Source of the DNA: Elgaria multicarinata webbii
Lineage: Eukaryota > Chordata > Lepidosauria > Squamata > Anguidae
DNA: 64,000 nucleotides
Assembly: GCF_023053635.1 (NCBI RefSeq)
Contig: NC_086178.1
Location: forward strand, 48,258,726 to 48,322,725
Direction of reading: 5' to 3'
Position numbers and translations under genes: made by a program. Below the pieces are notes generated by a model, which worked only from the letters and a program-made list of their open reading frames with translations, had not been told where the DNA came from and did not search any database. This document shows positions 12,201-22,806 of this stretch, piece by piece. The stretch's first letter is position 1. The number at the start of each line of letters is the position of its first letter.

Positions 12201-14860
12201 TAAAATAAGAGATTGGATGGAGAAGATGAAAACTAGGAAGGAAATAAAAGAGAAATTAAAAGGGGAAACTATAACATGGTTCAATTGTATCCAATTGGAA
12301 CAATGGACCAAAAAATGCTTAAAAGATAATGCAGAGGAAATACCAAATTTGAGGAGTTGATTTCAAAAAAAGAGAAAGAAAAAAGAAAATAAACTGATAA
12401 AAGGATTAATGAGTGAAATATATAAAATATTAGTGGAAATGGAAACTCAAGAAGATTCTGTTAGGATGGTAGGAAAAGCAGATTTGAAGGAGAAAATAAA
12501 GCAACAGAACTGGGGGAGGATATGGAAACAACAAGTGTTGAAAAACATGTCTGTAAGGATAAAAGAAAATTATTATAAGATAGTATGGAGGTGGTACTTA
12601 ACGCCAGTAAAATTAAATTTAGTTAATAAGGAGAACTTGACACTTTGTTGGAGAGGATGTCAGGAGAAAGGAACGTATATCTGTATGTGGTGGAATTGTG
12701 AATATGTACAAAAATTATGGAAAATGGTGTATAAAGAGATGAACGAAATAACTGGAATGAAGTTAGAAGAAACACCAAGTGTAGCATTGTTATCAATATA
12801 TGGAAAACTTAAATGTAATCAAATGAGAATAGAATTAATAACGAACTTTTTAACAGCTGAAAGGTTAATGATATCCAGAAATTGGAAGGTTCGAGGGGAT
12901 AATTATATAGAAGATTGGTATAAAGAAATATGGGATATTGCGATAAATGATAAATTAACATGTAATATTAGAGTTAGAAGGGGAATAATAAAAAATAACA
13001 ATTTTGAAGAAATATGGAAATTGTTCTTAGAATATGTATTGTTAAAAGGATTGCATTTTAACAATTTTAACAGAGGATTCAGTGCCATTTTGGAAAGTGG
13101 AATAAGATCCCGGTGGTTGGGGTGCACTTATTAGTGTTAGCTAGTTTAAGTAGTATAACATATAGTTAAGAATTGAAGATGAATTTGTGTTTTTTAATGT
13201 ATATGATTTATTATTTGTAGTTATAGAAAATCAATTTAAAAAATTGACCTCTCAGATACCTTCTGGCAGTTTTCATTACATTGTTAAGTTCTTTCTACAG
13301 ACTGCATTGTGTTTAGCCAAAGGCCACCATAATCCTGAATAGTGAGGACAAGTACAGGAATATGACATTGATACCAGCCCTAGGACTTCTTTGCAAGATA
13401 GTGCCATGCCTATAATAGGATTTTATTTTGAAATTATGCTCTGGTTTTAATTATGTCTTTGTTCTCTTTTTACAGGCACTGGTGATTGTAGATAATGTAG
13501 ATTTGGAAGTTCCTGAGTACTTAGCTACTGAACTTTCTCTCCTCATTTATATGAAACCTGACCCTGAATGTATTTCCTGTTTTAAAGCATTATTACCTCT
13601 GCATTGCCGGTATCATCGGCCAGCAGAGAGTGATGGAAACATCTCTGCTGTACTGAAGACTCCAGAAATATTGATCCATTGCCAGAAATGTGAGACAGGT
13701 TGACTTTCTACTTTTGGGAAGAAGACAGGGGAACGATTAGAAGAGAAATAAAAATGGGCAATGCTGAATTTTTTTTTTAAAAAAAACCCTTTGGGACACA
13801 ATCTTACATTTTGCTTAGAGGTCTTTGGGAGGTATCTACACATACATTCAGAATTGAAAACAGTCATGCTTAAAAATTATGAATTATCTGTTTTCTGAAT
13901 ACTGAGTTTATTTTGTGTATTTCTTTCCTTTTCTTCTTCTCCTAGCCTTCAACCCGGTGGAATGTTTGAAAGAAACTAATATAGAAGCTCCATGTTCCTC
14001 AAAGAATATACATTTGTGTCACTGGAACAGCATAAGGTTCAAAATGGTGTGCTTATATTTCTTCCGTCCCTTGGTTATTCTTGAAATATATGTATCTATA
14101 ACAAATTTCAGATGTCTGTTTTATTCTAGTGTTAGTGCTGGGCCTTAGTAGATGAAGGAAGTTGGTGTTCAACCCTATATGTAGTTAGACTGCTTAAATC
14201 CAGTGGGAGTTTAGTAGCCTAGCTGTTCATAGGATTGTAGCCCCTGTTTCTAGGTAGAAAGACTGATTGGTTGGAAATGTTATTCTTCCAGATTCTCATT
14301 CCACTGGTATCAGGAAGAATGGTTAAGACTGCAGTCCATACTTACTTGGGAGTAAGCCCCTTTGAACTCAGTGGGACTTACTTCTGAGTAGACTTGTATA
14401 AGATTGAGCTGTAAAGGAGCTTGGTCCAAGGAGTCTTTTAAAATGCAAAGTGCTGAAAGAGATTGTTAGACTAAAGCTAGATAATATTTGAAATGTATTT
14501 GTTTTAAGTTGCTGTTGTTATTTACATTTATATACCACCCCATAGCTGAAGCTCCCTGGGCAGTTTACAAAGTTATTTATATACTGCTTTTCAGATGAAC
14601 CGCCTGATGAATGCTGCTAAAATATGATGGCTTATATGGAATACACATGTTGAACAAAAGAGGTGTTATTTGACTTTCAATTTGCAACTCTTCTTTTGTA
14701 GGTAAACGAAAAACTGAAAGTGCAGATACCAGTTGGGCTCAAACATCACCTTACAATGGTATGCACAGTGACTCTTGTCAGCACAATATTGTGTTCCAGT
14801 CTTATCCTTTCAGCTTTATGCAAGCATGGACACTTCTCCTTTGTTCAAAGCACACTGTGA
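9165..14860 (+). CDS. PIGX: PIGX, GPI mannosyltransferase I subunit (first exon not found)
   Basis: Five coding exons join in phase: 9165-9222, 10191-10332, 13476-13689, 13946-14046 and 14702-14860. They give 224 codons before the stop, against about 258 residues for the whole human protein. Landmarks are CPEIRQQLLKDGFHR, the PBN1-type core LPKGLYVDPYEL, then LPLHCRYHRPAES, APCSSKN and CHWNSIRFK, and a single C-terminal membrane segment. Known role: PIG-X is an ER type I membrane protein that binds and stabilises the catalytic subunit PIG-M, which adds the first mannose to the GPI anchor precursor. The missing N-terminus should be the ER signal peptide and about 35 residues; the first visible codon needs one base from that exon. 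Introns carry an L2 and an L1 fragment. Confidence 0.93.
9655..10108 (-). mobile_element. L2-type LINE, 3' end of ORF2
   Basis: The minus-strand frame 10081-9854 reads VITFKALHGLNPGYLRDRLL, then RTFSSAAPSLWNGLPGEIR. This is the C-terminal phrase typical of L2-clade reverse transcriptases. It continues to a tail ending in ATT repeats at about 9655. It is 5'-truncated and lies in the PIGX intron between exons 9165-9222 and 10191-10332. Confidence 0.85.
10191..10332 (+). CDS. PIGX: PIGX exon encoding LPKGLYVDPYEL
   Basis: A 142-nt exon after TTTAAATGTTAG, ending GAG|GTATGC. It completes the split Arg codon and encodes ELLIKVNLGTSDEAIGSC, MVAIKVHLPKGLYVDPYEL and MSLQKHNLTE. The YVDPYEL motif is strongly conserved in PIGX/PBN1 proteins. 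NLT is a potential N-glycosylation site matching NIT in human. Confidence 0.93.
10333..11634 (+). other. PIGX intron, upstream part
   Basis: Apart from the L1 copy downstream, I see no gene or clear element here. Short frames occur on both strands without signatures. AT-rich tracts occur around 11200-11620. Confidence 0.5.
11635..13250 (+). mobile_element. L1 LINE, 3' part of ORF2
   Basis: Frames at 12028-12360 and 12409-13134 are in the same frame, separated by one TGA. They read as the C-terminal part of L1 ORF2, with YYKIVWRWYLTPVKLN, LCWRGCQEKGTYICMWWNC (the Cys/His region) and EYVQKLWKMVYKEM. Upstream, 11640-12020 keeps weaker reverse-transcriptase similarity (SWFGRIALIKMRILPK, GGLGLPN) with more stops. 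The strong A bias fits squamate L1. It is 5'-truncated, sits in a PIGX intron, and looks only moderately old. Confidence 0.9.
13476..13689 (+). CDS. PIGX: PIGX exon encoding the Cys-rich core
   Basis: A 214-nt exon after CTTTTTACAG. It reads ALVIVDNVDLEVPEYLATEL, SLLIYMKPDPECISCFKALL, then LPLHCRYHRPAESDGN and TPEILIHCQK, matching human EAPNYLSKES ... QCIDCFQAFLPVHCRYHRP. The chosen donor AAAT|GTGAGA leaves one base and keeps the frame into the next exon; the nearby GACAG|GTTGAC would not. Confidence 0.93.
13946..14046 (+). CDS. PIGX: PIGX exon encoding APCSSKN...CHWNSIRFK
   Basis: A 101-nt exon after TTCTCCTAG. It completes a Ser codon and reads FNPVECLKETNIEAPCSSKN and IHLCHWNSIRFKM, matching human CWAHSEVAAPCALENEDICQ onward. 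The donor ATG|GTGTGC is the one that keeps phase and length with the last exon. Confidence 0.88.
14318..14415. repeat. Common squamate interspersed repeat ('gggagtaagcccc' family)
   Basis: It contains 'gggagtaagcccctttgaac' then 'tcagtgggacttacttctga'. The same block recurs at 26425-26485 and 39685-39768, with weaker matches at 9540-9610 and 35550-35620. I recognise it as abundant in squamate genomes but cannot name the source element. Confidence 0.6.
14518..14585 (-). mobile_element. L2-type tail fragment
   Basis: 'ccccatagctgaagctccct' then 'gggcagttta' is the reverse of the L2-type tail found at 7235, 48031 and 60025. Degraded. Confidence 0.5.
14702..14860 (+). CDS. PIGX: PIGX last exon, membrane anchor
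   Basis: It follows TTCTTTTGTAG and reads VNEKLKVQIPVGLKHHLTMV, then a hydrophobic run through about STILCSSLILSAL, then CKHGHFSFVQSTL and TGA. The membrane segment and the short KHGHFS tail correspond to human ILCSTLILVAVFKYGHFSL. The lizard tail is about five residues longer. Confidence 0.93.
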   Translation, partial: VNEKLKVQIPVGLKHHLTMVCTVTLVSTILCSSLILSALCKHGHFSFVQSTL

Positions 14861-15579
14861 AACTAAGCAGGATTTTATTATTGAATCATAATGAGAAAAC
14901 GGAACTGTCTAAATACACCAAACAAACCAGGGATGGGAACAGAAGACCAGGCTTATGATTGGCCCAGCATTACGCTTTGGGAGCAGGCCCATTTTTTTTT
15001 ATTATTTGAATGACTGTTTGCTTAGCTGTATAGCTTCTGAGTCATTTTCCCTCCAGGAGGGTATACATGTTTTCTGAATAGGCTGATCCTGAATCAGATA
15101 AGGGCAACATATTCATGCCATCTAATTATGTGATAATGGAATGGGAGTTATATTTTTAATCGTTGGAAAAATAATCCAATTCTTATTCTATGAATGTTCA
15201 ATAATAGAAATGGGCCAAACAGACAAAACTGAATTCTAAGTGGCAATAGCACTTTAGAAGAAAGCTTTAAGTGTTTGTTTTGTAAACTGGATAACTATGA
15301 CACTGAGTGGGGATAACAGAATGGGTAGAACTATTCCAAGTACTGAGGAAACAGTGGATGTAAATCATTAGTGATGAAAATGCAAGGAAATACAGAGAGG
15401 ACATTGCTTCATTAATGGAAAAACTGAGCAGCTCATTCCTTAATTCTTCTATTCTCAACGAGCCTTACATGTCACTAGGGGGCATAAAGTGGCAGCTAGT
15501 ATGTAAAACAGTTCAAAGGGAAGATGTGCCATCTCCCATATTTGTAGACAGTATTGAATAACTATGAATTCCCATATGA

Positions 15580-15585
15580 AATAAA
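15580..15585 (+). terminator. Candidate PIGX poly(A) signal
   Basis: AATAAA about 720 nt after the stop, followed within 40 nt by a T/GT-rich stretch (ttctgtttctgtaatgtgc). Its use is inferred. Confidence 0.4.
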
Positions 15586-16529
15586 AGTAGAAAATACCTC
15601 ATTCACAAATTCTGTTTCTGTAATGTGCAATTTCATTTTATGGCCTGAGTTTGTGTAGTTTGGTTATTTCTCACCTGTGCTGGCCTCCCTTGTCTATGAA
15701 TTATCTAGCATTCTTGTTGGATCTACAATGTGTAAAAAGCTTGTTTTGTATCATCTTTCACTACTGGCTGATGAGTTGCTTTAACAGTGGTCTTTTGTTC
15801 TCTCTGAGTGATGATAGCTGAGGCGATACTTCAGCCACTACCTCAGGCTCCATATGAAGAGTATTCTGCATCTGTCTGGGGGAAGGGAGCTGTAAAAGAA
15901 AACAATTGCAGATGGGTTATTTTTGTTACTCCATTACCCATATATGAGCAGCTGCAGCATGTAATGAGAAGTCAGCTGTGAGCCTCTGTTTATCTTAAAC
16001 TTGATTCATTTTGGTTTAATGTCAATCTGAAAGAGTTTTATACAATTTTCATATCTACACCTACTTAACTGTATATTGGAAACTGATCCTTGTAATTGTA
16101 TCAAGATGTTTCATGTTTAAATGTTCCTCTTTAAACTAAGGTTATTTTAAAGGCATTAGATCCAAAGGAATTTTTAAGTGCGAGTCTGAATTAGTTCTGC
16201 AGGTAAGACACGTGATGGTATGGCACTATTTCCATTCCATGTGAAAAAAAGGAAAATTATATTCATGAAATGAGAAGGGAAACATGGTTGGAAATATGCA
16301 GGAAAAAACATAAGGAAGTCATAGATCCTAGCTGTGGAAAAGTGGGAATTGTAGGATTTTTTTTCTGTCTAAACATGCATAGGATTGTACCCTAAAACAC
16401 ATTTTTTTACACTGAACAAGTTCTGGAGATTCAGGTTCAAATCCTCACACAGCCATAAAGTTTACTGGGTGGTTTAGGCTGAGCAATCATGACTGGCCCA
16501 AACGTATGTCAAAAAGTTCTTGGGAGGAC

Positions 16530-16917
16530 AAAAGGAAATACCTGAGAGAGCGCCTTCTCCCCTACCAATCTGCCTGGTCACTGAGGTCATCTGAGGGTCT
16601 GCTCCTGGTGGTTTCCAAATAGATCCATCCTCTGATTGGAGTCCACCAGGGGAAGAGCCTTCAGCGTGGTGGCTCCCCTCCTATGGAATTCCCTACCTCT
16701 GGAGGTCAGTAGGCTCCAACCTTGTACTCCTTTTGGTGCCTCCTGAAAACATCTTTATTCCAGGAAGTCTTTCCTTAATATGCAGCCTTGAGTCTCTGTA
16801 TTTACTTCTTTTAAAATTTGTTTTAAGTGTTGTTTTTTATTTTCATTTTATCTTGTACACCGCTCCAAAATTTTTCAATGGGGAGCAGTATATAAATATT
16901 CTAAATAAAATAAATAA
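16530..16917 (+). mobile_element. L2-type LINE 3' end
   Basis: It starts 'acctgagagagcgccttctc' and ends with 'cttgtacaccgctccaaaat', 'tttcaatggggagcagtata' and an (AAAT)-like tail. The minus-strand copy at 21961-22575 is the same element and carries readable L2 coding sequence. Confidence 0.8.
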
Positions 16918-16981
16918 AAGGGAGTGGGGAAGAACCATGTATACCATCTGGAGGAATGATGGGATATAAATGCAATAAATA
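16918..16981 (+). mobile_element. Sauria-type SINE 3' tail, partial
   Basis: 'aagaaccatgtataccatct' and 'gatgggatataaatgcaata' match the 3' end I remember for squamate tRNA-derived SINEs. The tRNA-like head is absent. It abuts the L2 tail directly. Confidence 0.6.
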
Positions 16982-18794
16982 TGTTGAGTATGCCTAGAGA
17001 ATATATGTTTACAGAGTGCAAACAAGTTGCTTGGCTTTTTCAGAATGTACATTATGGAAATCTATTAGAAATGATTGGAATTCTTGCACTGATTTTGCAA
17101 ATCTTTCTGGTTTTTCTCATATAGGTGTAAAAACAAAAAAACACTGGGGAAATTATGGTGGCAAAAATGGATGGAGTAAACTGGTTTGGAAAGCTAAAAT
17201 TGCCAAATTTAGCCTGTTTTCAAGCAAAATTTGGCCATTTTAGATTTTCATAGTGATTTGCAGCTGAAAAGGGGGTGGGATTGTTGTTTTTGCTGTTACC
17301 ATCAAACTTAGTGGCAGGAACGCAGCCTGCGGGGAGGGGGGGAGTTCCTTTGTAAGATTACTGGAACAAACACTGAAGCTGAAAATGGTAATGTGCCTGT
17401 TCTTGTGAAAAAAATATCTGGATGGCTTTGTTTCTAGGTGGTGGTGATGAGTTTAACTTTTTTTCTTTTTAAAGGACAAGCAGCTCTGCTATGGAATTTG
17501 AGGTGAAGTGAGAGGTCAGAGCCTAAATAGCATGGGAGGTCAGCAGAAGGATTCCAGTTGTCAGGGTCAATTTCAGCTGGAACTAGAAGATAGGGATACA
17601 ACTTTTTGCCCACTCTTTTTCTGGGGTTCCCTTTCAATTCTTGTGCAGCCCTCTCCTCTCTCTGCATGCATACACACATCATAGTAGTACTGAGGTGGTA
17701 AGCAGCTAGTATCTGCAGGTACTGGGGCAACAATGGTAGCTTTATAGTTTAATTTGCAGGCACTTTGATGCCAGCATTTGCTTTTGTTTATCTGGATATA
17801 CATTAGGAATGAAGTGAATACAATACACTTACGGAATGTAAGGGTAAGGCCATTTGTGGCTCAGACTTCATAGGCATCCTGTACTGTGTAGAGGCTGTCT
17901 TTTTTTAGAGAATGGAGTAAAAACTCAAGTGCTTGTGGTCTTTTAATTGATAAAAACATTTCAGTGAGCTGTGATTTCCAAAATAGAGATAGTAATGAAT
18001 GTTATAATGCTTCTACAAAATGAGGGATGAAGGAAATAATATTATGTAACCCTCTTCCGCTGGCTGAGCCTTACTGGCAATACTTGATGGTGCTTTGAGT
18101 TGGAAATGTTGAATGAGCAAGCAAGCTATCTGTTGTTTTTCTTTCTAGCTGAGCATGCAAGATAGAGCTTGCCTTCTGAGACATGTTTATTACCCTCCCT
18201 CAAATATTTTTTCTATGCCACATCTTGACTCAAGTGTTCGTATAAACAAACAGATGCTTCACCATATGCACATGAGTATCAGTATTATGTCTGTTTTAAG
18301 TGTTTACATTTTATATATTTAGCAGGCATCATCACTAGGGAGGGAGGGTGTGTGTGATTGTCCACTGTTTTTCCTGATTCATAGAGGGTGATTCACTCAA
18401 CTTTCTTTGGGTTTTGCTTGCATAAATTGGTCAGTCTAGTGATTTACCTCAGTGTAAAACATCTAATGTGTAAAAAACACCACACCTGGCTCTTCATTTA
18501 TTTTTTTCCTCTTGAATTGCTCATTGTTGATACAAAAACTATGAAGCATTAGTCAATGTGAACATGTGCACTTTTAACATATAAAATCATACTGTTTGGG
18601 TGAATCTAAGCCCATTTCAGTCTGATTTTTGACCTAGAACAGAAACTGCCTTGATTTCGCCCAAGTGCACCATGCAAATAGTCATCTGTGGGGTGGTCTC
18701 TGAGGGCAGGGTTGGCTAATGTGTCGTCCAAACATGCCCTGAGAGAAAAGTAGCACAGTTTAGCTTGCTGAGAAGAATAGCTGGGCTTTTAAGC

Positions 18795-19195
18795 ACTGTT
18801 ATTGTAGAATTGGGAAAGGTGCAGAAAAGGGCAACCAAAATGAACAAGTGGCTGGACAGATAAAAGGAATTACAGTACATAGTTAAACTATGGAATTTTC
18901 TATCATAAGATGCAGTGGTGGCCACTAATTTGGATGGCTTTAAAAGGGGCTTAGATTCATTGAGGAGAAGGCTATTAATGGCTGTTAGTCCTGTTGGCTA
19001 TCTGTCGCCTCAATATCACAGGCAGTATGCCTATGTACACCAGTTGCTGGGGAACATGAGCGGGAGGGTGCTATTACACTCATGTCCTATTTGTGGGTTT
19101 CTCATAGACAATTGGATTTCTACTATTGAACAGAATGTGGGACTAGATGCGCCCTTGCTTTGATCCAGCATGGCTCTTCTTGTGAGATGCTTTCC
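18795..19195 (+). mobile_element. LINE 3' end (CR1/L2-like), sense copy
   Basis: 'aaggtgcagaaaagggcaac' is a CR1-like phrase (VQKRATK type). It is followed by a frame with ATNLDGFKRGLDSLRRRLLM and the tail 'gatccagcatggctcttctt'. This sense copy orients the minus-strand copies of the family elsewhere in the window. Confidence 0.75.
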
Positions 19196-19599
19196 CCCAT
19201 TCCGTGTTAAAGATTTTATTGGATGTTTACAAAACAATCTTAAGTTACAATTTTCAAACAGTTATGAAATAATCATGCATGCTGGTCCATTTAAATTTCA
19301 AAGAGTAGGGTAGCCACTTTAACATCACCGAAAGAGGACACAGATTTAAATAATTTTTATATGCTAATTAATAGCTTTAGCTGCAAATTTAGAAATCATG
19401 AATATAATTTAATGAAATGCACTGCATCAAACCATGGTGGGGAAGACTGTGACCAGATTACCTGTGTGTTTACTCAGTCAGCAATTCGGTTGTAAGCATT
19501 GAGGAGCAACTTCAAAGCCCCTCCTCTCCATCCTTATATTTTATATGTTGTTATCTTTAAATTGGACAGCCCTTCAAGTCGAGGACACCTTCAAATGGA

Positions 19600-19686
19600 G
19601 GACTGACCACAGTAAAGGATTCCTGCATTGAGCGGGGTGGACTTGATGGCCTTATAGGACCCTTCCAACTCTACTATTCTATGTAA
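19600..19686 (+). mobile_element. CR1 LINE 3' tail
   Basis: 'ggattcctgcattgagcggg' to 'cttccaactctactattcta' is the terminal CR1 block also seen at 2795-2872. Confidence 0.85.
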
Positions 19687-20229
19687 AGTAGAACACATGG
19701 CCACATATAACTTTCCATACACCCTCCTCCAACTTTGAAGAATACCTTAAAAACTAGCGGATGAACATTGATCAGTGTAGTCCATTTATTCTGGACATTA
19801 AAGAATAGAGTAAGGTAGCCACTGGTTGAAAGCATAAACTAATCCCCTCCCAGTTAAATTAATATTTTAAACAATCCACAAACACAACACACACACGCTG
19901 AAACGAACTGAAGAGGGAAAACAGGCCCACACTCCGTTCTTGCCAAAATAACCCCGAAGTATATTCCAATTTCTCTCTTTTGTTCATTTCTCTCTTCTTG
20001 CTAGCCCTGTTGTACAAAGAGAAGGCTTGTGGGAAATGTAGTCCACCAAGTACGTGATGGGAATTGTGGTCTCAGTTCCACTCCCCCTGGCCCCCACCCT
20101 TTTCTTTCGCGCCGCTGCCTGCACCAGGAGCCGCCTGGCCGGCTCCGCCTCTTCCTTTCCCGGGCTGTGGCCACGCGCGGCGGTTCCGCTTACTCCCTTG
20201 GCCGCCCGGTGGGCCCTCCCCGCCATTGT

Positions 20230-20299
20230 AGGAGGCCGCGCCCTGCCCTCAAGTTCCTCAAGCGCTCGGGCCGGTAGCGAGGAGCGCGGCCAGTGTCTG
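20230..20299 (+). other. PAK2: Probable PAK2 non-coding exon 1 (3' boundary only)
   Basis: The splice donor CAGTGTCTG|GTGAGTCGG lies in the CpG island just after the YY1-like motif. Human PAK2 also has a non-coding first exon in a CpG island before a long intron. The 5' end shown is a guess at the start site; only the donor is supported. Confidence 0.6.
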
Positions 20300-20508
20300 G
20301 TGAGTCGGGGCGGCTGCGGGAGAGCGCTCCTCGGGGACCGTGGGGCGGCGCGGGGAGGCGAAGGAAGGAAGGAAGGACGAGGGGCTGGCGCTTCCTATTC
20401 GGGGGTGGGAGAGAGACGGAGTTGCCCGGGCCCAGAGGCTGGGCTTCGACGGAGTCTCTCCGCACTCTCGCTCTTGGAGGAAGCCTCGGAGAGGGGCGGC
20501 GGGGCCGC

Positions 20509-20533
20509 TGGAGGAGGAGGAGGAGGAGGAGGT
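20509..20533. repeat. (GGA)n simple repeat in CpG island
   Basis: About eight GGA units downstream of the putative PAK2 exon 1 donor. It makes chance poly-Glu and poly-Pro frames. Confidence 0.8.
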
Positions 20534-21184
20534 GGGGAGAGTCTAGCTGTTCTTGATTTGTGGCGTTGCGGGCAGGTGGGTGAAAAGACTGGGGCGTGGT
20601 GGAGTTCTCCAGCTGGCAGACGAGCGCGCTTCTCCAATCCAGCCTTGGGTAACGCTGAAAGCCGCAAGGCTGGTTAGGGTCGACTTTGCCTTATTCTTTC
20701 GCAGTTTATAACGGGCTCGCTTCCTAAGCCTAGGCGTGCTCGGTAACGGGACTCTTTGCTTTCACTCTTTTCACCAGTGGAAACAAACCAACAAACCAGG
20801 GTCTTCATGGGCTTTGGAAAGCTTTAGCCTCCCTCAGGGTTTGTTTTTGTTTGTTTTGGGTGCGGGGATGTCCTTCTCAGGGCCGTTTCAGCCCCAGCTT
20901 TGTGGCTTGCACAGTATCAGCAACATTTCCTCCTCCTCCCCCTTGGAGGCCAGGTGACGCAGGGCAGCTGCTGTTGCTTGTGGGCGAGTGAGTGAGTGGT
21001 GGTTGCAAGGAAGAGTTGCCGCTGGCGCCACTCACCACCTGCCTTCTCAGTCTGGGAGGGGCAATGGTAAAGATCGGGTCTGTCACGCTGCCCGAGGGAG
21101 ATCTCAGGTGAGATACTGGTGGCAGCTACTGCCTGCTCGGCTCTTCCCTCCTGAGGCATTGGAGGGGAAATTGTGGGGCTGCCT

Positions 21185-21418
21185 AGAGAGTGCATTTAAA
21201 GAATGGCTATTAGACATGATGGCTTTGTGTTATCGTCAGTATCAGATGCCATAAGCCTCTAAATATTAGTTGCTGGGTAACAGGAGAGTGGTATTGTGCT
21301 CATGTTGATGGGAATCCCATAAGCGGAACATCTGGTTGGTCACTGTGGGAACAGAATGGTGGACTACATAGACCTTTGGTCTGATTCAGTAGGGCTCTTC
21401 TGCGTGCTTAAGAACTGG
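21185..21418 (+). mobile_element. LINE 3'-tail fragment, same family as 18795
   Basis: It aligns by eye to the end of the 18795 copy: 'gctattagacatgatggctt', 'ttgctgggtaacaggagagt' and the ending 'tcagtagggctcttctgcgt'. Degraded. Confidence 0.6.
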
Positions 21419-21499
21419 AGAAGGCAGTAGTTGCTCCATCCTCCTTTTACTTGCCCCCTCGCTCTGGGCAGTACAGTGGGAGCAATTTTCCTGAAACAT

Positions 21500-21501
<2 letters not shown>

Positions 21502-21541
<40 letters not shown>
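21502..21541. repeat. (AG)20 microsatellite
   Basis: An uninterrupted dinucleotide tract of about 40 nt in PAK2 intron 1. It makes Leu-Ser and Arg-Glu repeats in chance frames and is a likely polymorphic marker. Confidence 0.97.
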
Positions 21542-21543
<2 letters not shown>

Positions 21544-21872
21544 TCTGCCTTTGCCCAACCACTTCCCCCTCTCTAGACAGTGCAGGCGTGCAAGTGGGCA
21601 GAGTTGGCTGTTTGTACAAGGAGTAGCCGCTTCACCTCTAACTTCCTGTACTTTTTCTTTGCATGGTAGAGGGGTGGGGATTGGGCCCAGGGAGCCCAGT
21701 CATTTCTATTGCACCATCCAGAGAGGGAGGGCAAGCAAGCAGAATTGCTTCTTTACCCAGGCTGCCTTATTGGGACCACTCCTCTTTGTTTTGCTGCCCA
21801 TAGGAAGATGCTAGCAAGCAGGTAGAGCCTCCCAAGAGAGAATGGGAGAGTGAGCAATCAGAAACATTGACT

Positions 21873-22806
21873 GGATTCACACAACACACTAACTCACACT
21901 CAGTGGTTGAGTGTGGGTTGTTGTTGAACTGTGGGTTAGCATCTTGTCTGAACCAGGACATTTTATTTATTTATTTATTTATTTATAATATTTATATACC
22001 GCTCCCCATTGAAAAATTTCAGAGCGGTGTACAAGATAAAATGAAAATAAAAACAGAATAAAACAGTTAAAACAAAATTTAAAAGAAGCAAAAACAGAAA
22101 TCCAAGGCTGCATATTAAAGAAAGGCTTCTTGGAATAAAGATATTTTCAGGAGGCGCCGAAAGGAATACAAGGTTGGCACCAGCCTGACCTCCAGAGGCA
22201 GGGAATTCCACAGGAGGGGCGCCACCACGCTGAAGGCTCTTCCCCTGGTGGATTCCAATCGGAGGATGAATCTATGTGGAACCACCAGGAGCAGGCCCTC
22301 GGATGACCTCTGACCGGGCAGGTTGGTAAGGGAGAAGGTGCTCTCTCAGGTATCCTGGTCCCAAGTTGTTTAGGGCTTTGTACACAAGTACAAGAACCTT
22401 AAACCTGGCCCGGTAGCGAATAGGCAGCCAGTGCATTTCCCTCAGGAGAGGAGTTACATGCTGGAAAGGGGCAGCTCCAGACAACAGCTGAGCTGCAGCA
22501 TTCTGCACTAGCTCTAGCTTCCGGAGCAGCTTCAAGGGCAGCCCCACGTAGAGTGTGTTGCAGTAATCCAATCTTGAGGATTAATTTTCTGCAGGGTGGC
22601 TTGTTAACCTCGGTGTCTGGCTTATTTTTCTTGAACAAGCCACCTTGAGAAATTATGGTTTGTTGTTGGGTTGTTCAGGGTGATTAACAAGCCACCCTGC
22701 AGAAAATTTCCTGGGTTCAGATCAGATAGTTCAACAAATAACTCATGGTTTAACAATAACCCCACTCAGTCACTGAATGTGGATTAGCATGTTGTGTGAA
22801 CAATCC
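21873..22806. mobile_element. Fold-back DNA element with L2 inserted in its loop
   Basis: The ends are inverted repeats: ggattcacacaacacactaa at the left and the reverse of gattagcatgttgtgtgaac at the right, extending into the neighbouring 'cactcagtgg' blocks. An inner pair (gcagggtggcttgttaa at 22591 and its reverse near 22686) makes a further stem. An L2 3' end occupies 21961-22575. No transposase is present. Confidence 0.7.
21961..22575 (-). mobile_element. L2-type LINE 3' end
   Basis: The minus-strand frame reads MDYCNTLYVGLPLKLLRKLE, LVQNAAAQLLSGAAPFQHVT, LLREMHWLPIRYRARFKVLV and YKALNNLGPGYLREHL, the classic L2-clade RT C-terminus. The 3' end is the 'ccgctccccattgaaaaatt' block with a TTTA tail at 21961-21986. 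It is nested between the arms of a fold-back element. Confidence 0.9.

Larger units (their letters stand above)
14861..20030 (+). other. PIGX 3' UTR and PIGX-PAK2 intergenic region
   Basis: There is no further gene. The first part should be PIGX 3' UTR. The rest holds an L2 copy (16530-16917), a SINE tail (16918-16981), a LINE tail (18800-19195) and a CR1 tail (19600-19686). The stretch 17000-18790 has no recognisable element. Confidence 0.6.
20025..20660 (+). promoter_or_regulatory. CpG island, probable PAK2 promoter
   Basis: This is the densest CpG stretch in the window. It carries two inverted ACTACA-type motifs at 20031-20042 and 20059-20070 resembling ZNF143/THAP11 sites, and a YY1-like CCGCCATTGT at 20220-20229. 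A strong donor CTG|GTGAGT follows at 20299. Its place upstream of PAK2 and downstream of PIGX fits the human locus. Transcription factor binding is inferred from motif resemblance. Confidence 0.8.

Noticed and set aside
20054-20677. 207-codon and overlapping frames in the PAK2 CpG island
   Set aside because: Several frames on both strands are open at once, as expected in a stop-poor GC-rich island. The PAK2 start codon is clearly at 41968 by similarity.
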